This document shows positions 44,866-54,114 of a stretch of DNA of 64,000 nucleotides, piece after piece. The stretch covers positions 20,592 through 84,591 of the IMG/VR virus record IMGVR_UViG_3300050010_000483, one strand, 5' to 3'. A program made the position numbers and the translations under genes. Source of the stretch: a virus. The notes under the pieces are model-generated. The model saw only the letters and a program-made list of their open reading frames with translations, was not told the origin of the DNA and ran no database searches. The first letter of the stretch is position 1. Each line of letters starts with the position of its first letter.

Positions 44866-47800
44866 ATGGGAAATTTAATGGAAATCTTTGGGATGGCCAG
44901 TGTCGCATCCTATTTAAGGGGACTAACCAGTTCTTTGGAAACGTCTCGTATTCAAGGAATGGTTGATGGAATCACTGTTGGATTTGGAATGCCAAGCACT
45001 GACGGCGATACCTTATTCTTCTACTATCAATCTTCACCAGATTTGCCATCAACGGCTGGCTTTGACAATGTCAGTTGGTTTGCTCTTTATCAACAAGACG
45101 TTGAAAATATTATCAATAAGTTCTTACCAAATGAAGCAGAAATCAACCGTTTGACGTTGAGTATTGCCGTTTACTCTATTATTTGGGCTTATGCATTGAA
45201 TACCGCAATTCAACCAGGTGATCTTGTTCCAATAATAGGAAGTACATTAGTTTCCGTGGCTCAATTGGCAAACAATAATGCCCCGTTCAAAACAGTCAAA
45301 AATGGAAATACAACAACAATAATACAACCATTCTCAGCAGAGATTATTGCAAGTCTTACTAATAAAGACTATGCTGCTTCTCTGGCACAAGTAGCCGCAT
45401 CCGCGAAAACCAGTCAAACTCAATTGGCCAATTACAATTGGTTTGATGTTTCTAGTTTCTTTGCGAAACCAGATTTGCAAGTTATGAAAGACATCGAAAG
45501 TCAGTATTATTATATTTCTGGTGTCCTTAATTACATGGCTCCACAAGAAATTCCTCCAGATTGTATTGGGGATCAGATAATTCTTCAAACTTACACTGGG
45601 GAGACAAATACAACATTCATTCGTAATACCCCATGTAAACAGGTTAGTTCTTATGTTGGTCCACTAGAGCAGTTGACATTTAACCGAACATTTAGCGATG
45701 GACCATGTTCTAGTGGAGATTTTACTTTGGCTGTAAAATCTGGATATTTTGATTTTGATCAAAGTATTCTTCCACCAAAAGATTATTTGAGTAATGCAAT
45801 TAATTTGTATTCATTTTATCAGGATACAAATGGAAATTATATTCCTCTTTGTACTAGCCCAACTTTTATTGATGCTAATGGACGTTATGATATTTTAAGC
45901 GAACTTTCGGCTAGTCCTGGAACTCTTAGCTGCGTTGATGTGCCTCAGAGAATGCATGTGGGTGATGAACTTCCGCGCCGACAAGGCAAATATAATAGTC
46001 ATGGTAAATGTATTGGATGGACATTAGTAAATGTCACTGGCTTTAAATATGTTTCATTTGAAATCCCTTCAACAGGTTTTAATCAAAACCTTTCTTACTA
46101 TAAACTAAATCCTGTTCCAGCAATCTCTGGAGTTCTACAACGGGCATTAAATTTAAATCCTAATCCATATGTTGCAACTCAAATGGGAGACTTTTATTTC
46201 CCATTTACATTGGACATTTATGAAAATCAACACTGGTATGTTGGTCCACCACAATTGAATGGAACAAATACTTTGCCATCATTTGCTTTTTATCAGCATT
46301 TTGACAGTACAAATTTCAATGACAACATGAAAATTGTCATGTTTCCATGTCTAAGTTCAAGCGATGGTACAACGGCAGGAGATACTTCAAGAACATTTTC
46401 CATATCAACAATGATGGCTGCAAGTGGATCAAACGACGCTCATTTTCCCTACAAAAATCCTTATGGAACAGCCACATTTTACACGGGAATTTCATCAAAT
46501 CTTGCTGGTGCAGATACTATTGCCAAACAATGTTTTGGCATGGGAGATGCTTTTGAAGGTCAGTATACAATTACAAGCTATCCAGCTTGGAATTCAAATT
46601 TCAGTTATACTGGTTATGCAGCGACGTCTAGCAATGGACAAGTTGTTGATTTATTAGATGTCGCGCAAGAATATAATGGATTTATTTTAGGAAGTCCTGT
46701 TCAGTACATGCAGTACATTAATGGATATTCTGGAGCAGAAGGCGTCAGTTCTATTAGTCAATTGGTTGCATTAGATGGTTCTGGTAATTTCGTCAACTAT
46801 TATTATTTGGATGAACGCCTTTATTCTAATGTGATTCTCGATGCGGGAATTTGGAATTATTTTGCACCAGTTCCATCTCACATGGATGGAAATTCGACAA
46901 GACTTTTTTACACTCAACAAGTTGAGAATTACCTTCCGCGTTATTCTTCTGGACCTTTTGCTTCGTATATGGAGTCATTTCTATATCCAAATGCAAATCA
47001 GACCGCCCGTAAATATGGGATAAAATCTAATGGATTTCCAGTTTCTATCACTTTTGATGTTGAGATTAGAGAAGAGGCTATAAAAGAAATTTATGGCACT
47101 TTCACTATTTTGCCAAATGGTAATATTTCAACCTATCCAACCTTTGTTACACCAATTCGCTCGGTGTCAACCAATGGTAAGAATATCAATCCCGTTACAA
47201 ATCAAGGAACTGGAATTCCTTTGATGTATACAATTTTTCAATCGAGCGATATCTATCAAGTTTCAAATTATGATTTCACAACTTGGGCTATTGGTTCTGA
47301 TTTTGAATATACAGCCAAGTTACCCGTAGTTGATATAAATTGGTCTCCAAATACTTATAATTATGATAATGTTTTAAATCCTCCATTAGGATACAACAAT
47401 AACACTTACACGAGCGACATGAACGGGAATCTTGTTGGTAATCTATTCAAGAATGGAGTTCTACAAACTGGAAATGGAGGACAGGCTCATACAATCATTA
47501 CTGGGCCAGGGCAAATGGTAAAAACAGTTTATGATGAAAACCCCACTGCTGTTGCTCTTTATCATGGATTTCACAGTTGGGAACAAGCAGGAACAATTAC
47601 CTATGTTCCTCCCATTTATAATCTTGCCAGCGGAGATTTATTTGTAAGTCCTCAGTTGTTAAATGCTTTCCCTGAAATGCAAACATTTCTTGGATATATT
47701 GCCGTGGATTTTAACAATCACCTGTATAATTTGACTACTGGCACCGATCCAATATTTAATCAATATGTTGGAGGACGAGTTGGTGGTCCAAATCAAGAAG

Positions 47801-49596
47801 CAGAAGGTGGATGCCATTCTGAGGGAGTAATTGGTGATAAATGGAATGGAATGGTTTATCAAAATTATGGAGCAGTTCAATACGAGTGTATGGAAAATGG
47901 TGGCGTCTTCAAATACAATTATCGTGAACCAGATAAAGATTCGGAATTGATTCTTTTTGATGTTACTCAAACTGGTAGTACACTTTGGCTTAAAAACATG
48001 GCCTTCTATCCATTTTATCAAGAGCGTTTGGGAAGTGAGTTTACCTCTAACATTCAAATTCCATACTCTCGCGGAAATACAAGTGGATTTTTGTCAACCG
48101 TTTATCAAAACAATTTGTTGAATTTTGATTTATCTTCATTCTTTCCAATGATTCCTGGTATAGGATGGTATGATGAAAATCCCCTTGTTATTGGGCCATT
48201 TGATCGTGACGTATCTTTGTGCGTTGAATATCCAAACAGTGTGGTGGCTAGTTCTGAATTATTTATCAATGGGTGGCAATTAACAAACATGCAATATGGT
48301 CTTGATGAATGTGCCTCTCGTGATTGGCTAAGGCAACCCATATTTGTGGATACAGGGATTATATTGAATGAAAATGGCCGAGGACAATATTTCTCTATTA
48401 TGAGTAAGGTTCTTTCTGGAAATTCATTTAATATCAATGTATTTGCCGAGAAACTTGGTTCGCCAAACGACCCAACTGGTATAGGAATGATGTCTGGTGC
48501 AATTGTATCACTCAAATATTTGCCTTCTCGCTATGGATCATTATATGATGGTAATCTTTTTTCGGGTGAAGAAGGATGGACTGACCCTTATCGTTATGTT
48601 AGCGGCATGATGCCAATTCCGTTAAAGATCAATAACCAAACACTTGAGGGTCTCGCTGGCTCATATTCGACTCCAATTTTTTCCCGCTCAGGACTTTATT
48701 ATCCTTTACCCGACGATTCTGACAATTTTGCAGATTTCACAGGGAATGGTTCGGCAGATAAATATGGAAATATTACTTATCCTCGTGGATTTAACATTCA
48801 AACGTACTGGCAGAATAAAGTGCGGGAATCTCAACAACCAATGACGTTGTCTGGATGGAGAGAGGGTAGTCGCCTTTCGATCATTATTAAGAATGTTAAT
48901 TTAAATTTTGATGTGGTTCCTTACCAGCAGAGGCAAGTAGTTATTCCTTCTGGAACTTGTATCGTTAGCGGACAAATGGGTTACTTGGCCCAAGCTGAAA
49001 GTTCTGTTTTTTCCGAGGGAATTATTGTACAAAATATCACTGCTCCCGATCCTTTAACGGGTCTATACAACCCAATGTTCGTATCTGACGTATTACAGAG
49101 GTTGAGTGGAATTATTAGTGGTATTACTGGTTCTAGCTTGGTTATATCGGCCCCATCAATCGTGGAACAGCGTGCTTTCATTTCTGGAATCTCAGACGAT
49201 GAAACATACGTTGGAGAAATGACACAACCACCACAAAATTACAATAAGTTATTGTGGCCTGCTCTGAGTGATCTGGAATATCTGAACGCTGGAGAAACCA
49301 TCGAACAGTTACCAACTGATGACGGCAATACTTATCTTAATTCAAATTTGATTTTTAGTGCTTCACAGGGCCAATTATTGCCAAATGGAACAAATAATCC
49401 AAACGTAAATAAGACCTATGCTGTTATCAATGAATTTCAAATGTATGATTCTCTTTCAACAGATGCATTATTGAATTCGGGTGTTTGTCTGACCACGAGA
49501 ACTGGGCCAAAAAACATAATTTCTCAAAAGACAATGTCTGGCGCACTGGCCCCCGCAAGTTCATCACTGAACCTGATTAACCAGGGTCTTTTTTAA
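44866..49596 (+). CDS. Very large unrecognised protein, probably virion component
   Basis: 1576 residues, starting three bases after the preceding stop, so the pair is probably co-translated. The N-terminal 250 residues are helical and Ala/Asn-rich (for example INRLTLSIAVYSIIWAYALNTAIQPGDLVP); the remainder is beta-rich with Tyr, Asn, Pro and Gly. It also has scattered Cys (CADs such as 'GDELPRR' region have none). No catalytic motif is visible. Convergent with the polymerase gene on the other strand, whose stop it overlaps by four bases. Same options as for the neighbour: fibre, appendage or injected protein. Confidence 0.55.
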   Translation: MGNLMEIFGMASVASYLRGLTSSLETSRIQGMVDGITVGFGMPSTDGDTLFFYYQSSPDLPSTAGFDNVSWFALYQQDVENIINKFLPNEAEINRLTLSIAVYSIIWAYALNTAIQPGDLVPIIGSTLVSVAQLANNNAPFKTVKNGNTTTIIQPFSAEIIASLTNKDYAASLAQVAASAKTSQTQLANYNWFDVSSFFAKPDLQVMKDIESQYYYISGVLNYMAPQEIPPDCIGDQIILQTYTGETNTTFIRNTPCKQVSSYVGPLEQLTFNRTFSDGPCSSGDFTLAVKSGYFDFDQSILPPKDYLSNAINLYSFYQDTNGNYIPLCTSPTFIDANGRYDILSELSASPGTLSCVDVPQRMHVGDELPRRQGKYNSHGKCIGWTLVNVTGFKYVSFEIPSTGFNQNLSYYKLNPVPAISGVLQRALNLNPNPYVATQMGDFYFPFTLDIYENQHWYVGPPQLNGTNTLPSFAFYQHFDSTNFNDNMKIVMFPCLSSSDGTTAGDTSRTFSISTMMAASGSNDAHFPYKNPYGTATFYTGISSNLAGADTIAKQCFGMGDAFEGQYTITSYPAWNSNFSYTGYAATSSNGQVVDLLDVAQEYNGFILGSPVQYMQYINGYSGAEGVSSISQLVALDGSGNFVNYYYLDERLYSNVILDAGIWNYFAPVPSHMDGNSTRLFYTQQVENYLPRYSSGPFASYMESFLYPNANQTARKYGIKSNGFPVSITFDVEIREEAIKEIYGTFTILPNGNISTYPTFVTPIRSVSTNGKNINPVTNQGTGIPLMYTIFQSSDIYQVSNYDFTTWAIGSDFEYTAKLPVVDINWSPNTYNYDNVLNPPLGYNNNTYTSDMNGNLVGNLFKNGVLQTGNGGQAHTIITGPGQMVKTVYDENPTAVALYHGFHSWEQAGTITYVPPIYNLASGDLFVSPQLLNAFPEMQTFLGYIAVDFNNHLYNLTTGTDPIFNQYVGGRVGGPNQEAEGGCHSEGVIGDKWNGMVYQNYGAVQYECMENGGVFKYNYREPDKDSELILFDVTQTGSTLWLKNMAFYPFYQERLGSEFTSNIQIPYSRGNTSGFLSTVYQNNLLNFDLSSFFPMIPGIGWYDENPLVIGPFDRDVSLCVEYPNSVVASSELFINGWQLTNMQYGLDECASRDWLRQPIFVDTGIILNENGRGQYFSIMSKVLSGNSFNINVFAEKLGSPNDPTGIGMMSGAIVSLKYLPSRYGSLYDGNLFSGEEGWTDPYRYVSGMMPIPLKINNQTLEGLAGSYSTPIFSRSGLYYPLPDDSDNFADFTGNGSADKYGNITYPRGFNIQTYWQNKVRESQQPMTLSGWREGSRLSIIIKNVNLNFDVVPYQQRQVVIPSGTCIVSGQMGYLAQAESSVFSEGIIVQNITAPDPLTGLYNPMFVSDVLQRLSGIISGITGSSLVISAPSIVEQRAFISGISDDETYVGEMTQPPQNYNKLLWPALSDLEYLNAGETIEQLPTDDGNTYLNSNLIFSASQGQLLPNGTNNPNVNKTYAVINEFQMYDSLSTDALLNSGVCLTTRTGPKNIISQKTMSGALAPASSSLNLINQGLF

Positions 49597-52211
49597 AGTT
49601 TTAATTCTCCCGTGTCTCCTTTGAGATCAGAGAGTTTAGTGTAGATTTGATTCTGTTGAATGGCAATTTCATTGGCGAAAATAGTATCCTTGCCCATTTT
49701 CTTACCCTTGACGATCACAATGTCTTCTTCCGAAGGCATCTTACCATTCGTATCTTTACACTTATCAAGGGAATCACTAAAGATCATAACTTTGATCGAG
49801 CCCGTTTCATCACTAATGACCATCTTTGAGTACTTGTTTTTATTCTTTGACAGGCCACTCTTTGGTTCTTCCTCAATAAAACCAATGAAGTCACAATAAC
49901 GTCCTTCTTCCAAATCTAAAACTTGCGTCACAGGAATCAGTGAAGATTTCTTATCCATGAAAATTTCGCGCAACGTTGTGTAAATCGCATATCCCAATAA
50001 GCGTTTTTCATACCACCAGTTGGCAAAACTTTCGCAAATCTTATTCTGCTGATAGATCAACTTGTATTTTGCCGAGTTTTTTTTGATCGTTTCAAAACGA
50101 GAATCCTTGATGAAAGACTTGCCCTTTTCATCTTTTATTGTGGTATTCAGGGCTTTGATTAAAGTTGGTAAGTAAAAATTATATTCCTTACCAAGCTCAA
50201 GAGATTTTTGTTTTTCCCTTGGCTTTAATAAATTCCACAGTTGCGCCTCATATACCAAATGAGTTCTGGTTTTACCAAAACCATCCAATGTACCAGCCTG
50301 AATCAAGGCAGATAGTACTCCAATGTCCAAACCAGCCTCTTTTGAGGATTCAAAAAGCTCAAATTTGTTGGCATGTTCGCGTTTGAAGTCATTGAGTTTT
50401 TCTATCGTCTTTCCAGCAATACCCTTGATTGAAGAGAGACCAAAACGAATATCTGAGCCTTCGACAGAAAAATCCATATTTGATTTAGCCAAACTTGGTG
50501 GTAACAAACAAATACCAATATGGATCATTTCCTTGTGAATCTTGGCAATTTCACTAATTGGGTCGGGTTCATGTTGTGACATCTTCAATAAGGAAAGATA
50601 GAATTCAGTTGGGTAGTTGAATTTTAAGTAAACGGTAATTGCGGTTAAAGCAGCGTAGCTATACGAATGTGATTTATTGAATTGATACCCAGAGCTGTCA
50701 TTTAAGATTTTCCAAAAAACATCTCCAATTTTTGAATCCAGTTTATTTTCATCAATTTTATGTTTAATTTTATCTTCCCAGAGTTTTATTTCGTCTATTT
50801 TTTTCTTAGAAATGCATCTTCTAATTTGCTCAGATTCGTCCAAAGAAAAACCTATTTTATTTGCCATCTGCATCGCCTGTTCCTGATATAAACACAAACT
50901 TCCCGTTTCTTTCAAAATATCATCAAAAAATGGATGTACTTTTTCGTAATCTTGCCCATTCGTAAAGCCCGCATATCTATCTATGAATTGACTTGCTCCA
51001 GGTCTTGCCAAAGCCAAAATGGCACTTAATTCATTAAAATTGTGGGGCTGTACTTTTTGAGTTGTTTTGAATCCCAAATCAGCTTCAATTTGAAATAGCC
51101 CATGTGGATATTTAAGATTTTGTAGATTTTCGTAAATAGAAGGATGATTTAAATCAATATCTTCTACCTGAATTTTTAACATTTTGCAAATATCATCAAC
51201 GACAGACACACCACGCAAACCTAAAGCGTCCAACTTAACAGTGAATAGGGAAACCCAGTTCATATCATAGCCAGAAACAATGTCCTTATCTGATGAAAGT
51301 TCAGTCGGACAACATTCGTCCAATTCGTCATGAGAGATTAAAATACCAGATGGATGAACCCCTTTGTTCTTGATAAGGTCTTTGATCTTTAGCACATTCG
51401 TGTAAACACGCGGATTGGCATTGCACCATTCTTTCAATTCTGTAACGGGCGCAACCTTCCATTTGTCAGAATCTTTCTCTTTAACGCCATTTATGGCATC
51501 TTCCAATTCGACAACGATACCGTGCAGCTTGGGAATCATCCCTGTCACACGAGTCATTTCTTCCTCGGGTTTCATGCCCACGATTTTACCGACTTCCTTG
51601 ATAACAAGCTTGGAAGAAAGCGTATTAAACGTGAGAATCTTGGATGTCTTTCCCTTAAACTTTTCTTCGAGGTATTTCAAAACCTTCGGGCGATTGTAAT
51701 AGCAAATATCCAAATCAACGTCGCACATTAGAGAACCATCAAGATAGGTGATTCCGTCAACCACTTTCTTTTTGGCGCGAGTTTTTGAAATGAAACGCTC
51801 GAAATAAAGACCATACTTGATTGGGTCAATTTTAGTCACACCAATCAAATAGAGAACCAAACTTCCAGCCGCCGAACCACGCCCAAGCCCCGTTGGGATT
51901 TTATTCTCTTTACAATAATTGATTACATCCCATACCAAAAGGATGTAGTCAACGAACCCAAGTTCCTGCATGATACCCAATTCAGTTTTAACACGTTCAG
52001 CATATGCATCGTAATTCTTTTCTCCCTTCTGGAAATTTAAAGTTTTGAACCCTTGTAAGCAAAGGCCATGCAAAAAATCATAATTGGATGTAGTACGGTC
52101 AAGCTTTAGCGTGTCTTTGTATTTGTCTTCGATGACAAACGTGGGTAATCTTACTCCATTAATTTTAATAACTAAGGAATCAAACTGTTTTAAAAAGTCA
52201 TCTGCATTCAT
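49593..52211 (-). CDS. dnaE: DNA polymerase III alpha, catalytic and C-terminal part
   Basis: 872 residues. The fragment begins after the PHP domain, in the thumb region. Palm motifs are complete: GRGSAAGS at 110-117, MCDVDLDI with D164 and D166 (equivalent to E. coli D401 and D403) and VKLDALGLR with D328 (equivalent to D555). A 'GVHPSGILIS' segment and the finger/tower region follow. An OB-fold lies at about residues 780-840 (CDFIGFIEEEPK... ...MVISDETGSIKVMIF). It adds nucleotides to the primer end during phage replication. The missing PHP part is the separate gene at 53307-54077; two other genes lie between. Together the pieces give 1128 residues, close to a usual DnaE. Confidence 0.93.
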   Translation of the reverse strand: MNADDFLKQFDSLVIKINGVRLPTFVIEDKYKDTLKLDRTTSNYDFLHGLCLQGFKTLNFQKGEKNYDAYAERVKTELGIMQELGFVDYILLVWDVINYCKENKIPTGLGRGSAAGSLVLYLIGVTKIDPIKYGLYFERFISKTRAKKKVVDGITYLDGSLMCDVDLDICYYNRPKVLKYLEEKFKGKTSKILTFNTLSSKLVIKEVGKIVGMKPEEEMTRVTGMIPKLHGIVVELEDAINGVKEKDSDKWKVAPVTELKEWCNANPRVYTNVLKIKDLIKNKGVHPSGILISHDELDECCPTELSSDKDIVSGYDMNWVSLFTVKLDALGLRGVSVVDDICKMLKIQVEDIDLNHPSIYENLQNLKYPHGLFQIEADLGFKTTQKVQPHNFNELSAILALARPGASQFIDRYAGFTNGQDYEKVHPFFDDILKETGSLCLYQEQAMQMANKIGFSLDESEQIRRCISKKKIDEIKLWEDKIKHKIDENKLDSKIGDVFWKILNDSSGYQFNKSHSYSYAALTAITVYLKFNYPTEFYLSLLKMSQHEPDPISEIAKIHKEMIHIGICLLPPSLAKSNMDFSVEGSDIRFGLSSIKGIAGKTIEKLNDFKREHANKFELFESSKEAGLDIGVLSALIQAGTLDGFGKTRTHLVYEAQLWNLLKPREKQKSLELGKEYNFYLPTLIKALNTTIKDEKGKSFIKDSRFETIKKNSAKYKLIYQQNKICESFANWWYEKRLLGYAIYTTLREIFMDKKSSLIPVTQVLDLEEGRYCDFIGFIEEEPKSGLSKNKNKYSKMVISDETGSIKVMIFSDSLDKCKDTNGKMPSEEDIVIVKGKKMGKDTIFANEIAIQQNQIYTKLSDLKGDTGELKL

Positions 52212-52264
52212 AATTGTGATAAATAATTTTAACTAACTGAAACGTTTACCTATTTCATTTTTTA

Positions 52265-52636
52265 TTATTGGCATAATTCAGGATTTTCAAAGATATTTCC
52301 GATAATTGTATAATCCGAATATCCTTGTGGATAACCATTCGAGTAAATCATGCCAAAAAGATCAATACTTGAATCATCACGTCTTCTTACTCTCCATCCC
52401 CCAAATTTAAAAATGATCTCTCCATACTCAGAAACACTGTATTTAACAATATCTCCTTCATAAATCTTTTTTTGATTTTTATCTGTAAAACCAGTAAATT
52501 GTTGAATTACATAATTCTCTGGAGTATACATGGGACGAAAAACCCCACTTTTATCCCAAACTTCAAGTATTGCAGGATTATCCCATTCTTTATTAACAAG
52601 ATTCCATACTCTAAATTTTATTTCTCTATTATTCAT
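52265..52636 (-). CDS. YopX-family protein
   Basis: 123 residues with the typical YopX arrangement: start 'NREIKFRVWN', then 'QQFTGFTDKNQKKIYEGDIVKY' (about residues 45-66), which matches 'mqFTGLkDkNGkeIYEGDIv'. The function of this family is not known; it is common in phages of diverse hosts. Lies between the DnaQ-type exonuclease and the polymerase catalytic gene. Confidence 0.85.
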   Translation of the reverse strand: MNNREIKFRVWNLVNKEWDNPAILEVWDKSGVFRPMYTPENYVIQQFTGFTDKNQKKIYEGDIVKYSVSEYGEIIFKFGGWRVRRRDDSSIDLFGMIYSNGYPQGYSDYTIIGNIFENPELCQ

Positions 52637-52643
52637 ATTGATG

Positions 52644-53291
52644 CTATAATTCTATATGAAATTTTAGTTTGTTCCAAATTTTTAAGTTGAGTTCCAAATC
52701 GCAAAGTGCATCATGGAGGTTTTCGTAATCGTGTTCAATACCAAATTCTTTACCAAGAGCGGTAAGATTAGTTTTCACTCCCTTTACTATGATGTTAGCC
52801 ATGCGATACTGATACTGCAAAAAGTTGTCTTCGGCTGGTTTGAATGGAATCCCCATTTTGTAACCCTGAGCAATAGCTTTTGTATCAATAATCTTTGGCA
52901 TCATCCACTTCCAGGGCCTGCCCATCATTTCGGCATAATCCTTCAAAAGGTACAAATCGAACTTCAATCCATTATGCATGATAATATAATCGGCTTCTTC
53001 GAGAATTGGCCAGAACTTTTCAAATGCAGGCTGGGGATTGATTGCCAACTTAGCATGTTGCTGTGGGTTATAGCGAGTGATAATAGCTGCTTCCTTGCCA
53101 ATAGACAGATGCGGTGCATCTGGCCAGTTAACACGAATGTCGAGTCCATCAACAATACTCTCCCCCTTGACTTTTAGTACCCCAATCTGCCATGGCCGAT
53201 TCTGAATGAAACTCAAACAAAGGTTGAAAGTCTCTAAATCCAAAAAACAATAAGTAACATCTTTTCTATATCTGAGCAAATGACCATTCAT
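52644..53291 (-). CDS. DnaQ-like 3'-5' exonuclease (DEDDh)
   Basis: 215 residues. Exo I is FLDLET with D18 and E20; Exo II is HNGLKFD with D112; Exo III is 'NLHDALCDLE' with H193 and D198, so the catalytic set is complete and of DEDDh type. It likely proofreads for the polymerase, whose gene pieces flank it on the same strand, an arrangement that supports a shared complex. Ends eight bases before the YopX-like gene. The length agrees with epsilon-type exonucleases. Confidence 0.85.
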   Translation of the reverse strand: MNGHLLRYRKDVTYCFLDLETFNLCLSFIQNRPWQIGVLKVKGESIVDGLDIRVNWPDAPHLSIGKEAAIITRYNPQQHAKLAINPQPAFEKFWPILEEADYIIMHNGLKFDLYLLKDYAEMMGRPWKWMMPKIIDTKAIAQGYKMGIPFKPAEDNFLQYQYRMANIIVKGVKTNLTALGKEFGIEHDYENLHDALCDLELNLKIWNKLKFHIEL

Positions 53292-53306
53292 TTTATTTAA
53301 TTCCTT

Positions 53307-54077
53307 TCAAAAATTTTTCCACTTGTCAAAATTAAACTGATTACTTCCCATATGGTCGAGATTTGGGTTTTCCAATGTTGCCCTCTTGGTGCCACCCTTC
53401 TGGCTGATACAACGAAAAGTAATGTACGCCTCGAAGTCTTCGGGATGATAGTAATAGATAGACTGAGCAGGAATTACTTCATATTTATCCAAACAGAACT
53501 TTTTAACTTGAGCTTGCAAGCCTTCATCAAATGGAAGATTATTATCTTCAACTAAGAAAGTTGGCTTTGTAAACTCCAAATCTGGGACATGCAAGTGAGA
53601 CTCATACGAGTTAGAGTACAAAAAAGAATCATAAAATGGAACTACCAACTTGAGATTATCATTCCAGAATTTTTTCAAAGTTTTAAAATCAATGCAAGGA
53701 GAGTAATAAAACCCGTCTCGTGCAGCAACAGACCATATTTTCATTAAAGCTTTGTAACCCTCTGTGTTTTTGGCGAAAACGATATATTTTGCCCGACGGT
53801 TCAAAGATGGGTCATCCTTGATTGTCATGTCATCATTAACATCAAATCTTATACCAAATATCAATTTTATTTTGTTTTCATCAGCGACTTTACTGGCTTG
53901 CAAAAGGCCAGAAATATTATCATCCACCAAAACTAAAGTATCGAGGTTATGAGTTTTGAGAATGTCAAAAATTGAAATCGGATATGAATCTTTCTTACCC
54001 GTGGGTTTTTCAAGTGTTAAAATTGATTTGCCTAAACTGTAATGGCTTTTAAAGCATCCAAGAACTTTGTGATCCAT
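53307..54077 (-). CDS. DNA polymerase III alpha N-terminal (PHP) part, separate gene
   Basis: 256 residues that match the N-terminal domain of DnaE: the 'LVDDNISGLLQASKVADENKIKLIFGIRF' segment, 'YIVFAKNTEGYKALMKIWSVAARDGFYYSPCIDFKTLKKFW' and the end 'YYHPEDFEAYITFRCIS'. The metal-binding residues of active PHP domains are not kept: the usual 'H-x-H' near the start reads GCFKSHYS with Leu and Lys at the His positions, and the 'TDHG' motif reads VDDN. It therefore probably has structural use only. An unusual σ70-like promoter lies before it (54085-54113), with the ATG about at +1. Two genes separate it from the catalytic part at 49593-52211. Confidence 0.85.
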   Translation of the reverse strand: MDHKVLGCFKSHYSLGKSILTLEKPTGKKDSYPISIFDILKTHNLDTLVLVDDNISGLLQASKVADENKIKLIFGIRFDVNDDMTIKDDPSLNRRAKYIVFAKNTEGYKALMKIWSVAARDGFYYSPCIDFKTLKKFWNDNLKLVVPFYDSFLYSNSYESHLHVPDLEFTKPTFLVEDNNLPFDEGLQAQVKKFCLDKYEVIPAQSIYYYHPEDFEAYITFRCISQKGGTKRATLENPNLDHMGSNQFNFDKWKNF

Positions 54078-54084
54078 AGTTTTA

Positions 54085-54113
54085 AGTATATGTCAATTTT
54101 GCCTATATGTCAA
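54085..54113 (-). promoter_or_regulatory. Consensus σ70-like promoter of the polymerase operon end
   Basis: On the minus strand TTGACA (54113-54108) and TATACT (54090-54085) are spaced by exactly 17 bases; the ATG of the PHP gene starts seven bases after the -10, so the mRNA would start at or next to the ATG. The -35 overlaps the end of the upstream gene. Confidence 0.7.
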
Positions 54114-54114
54114 G

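Noticed and set aside
47659-48515. Minus-strand ORFs of 130-136 codons inside the 1576-residue gene
   Set aside because: They lie wholly within a long plus-strand gene, have no ribosome site or recognisable domain, and show the low-complexity look of antisense frames.
49593-54077. Split-intein DnaE like that of cyanobacteria
   Set aside because: Neither fragment ends or begins with intein blocks; the PHP gene ends KWKNF and the catalytic gene starts MNADDFLKQ.
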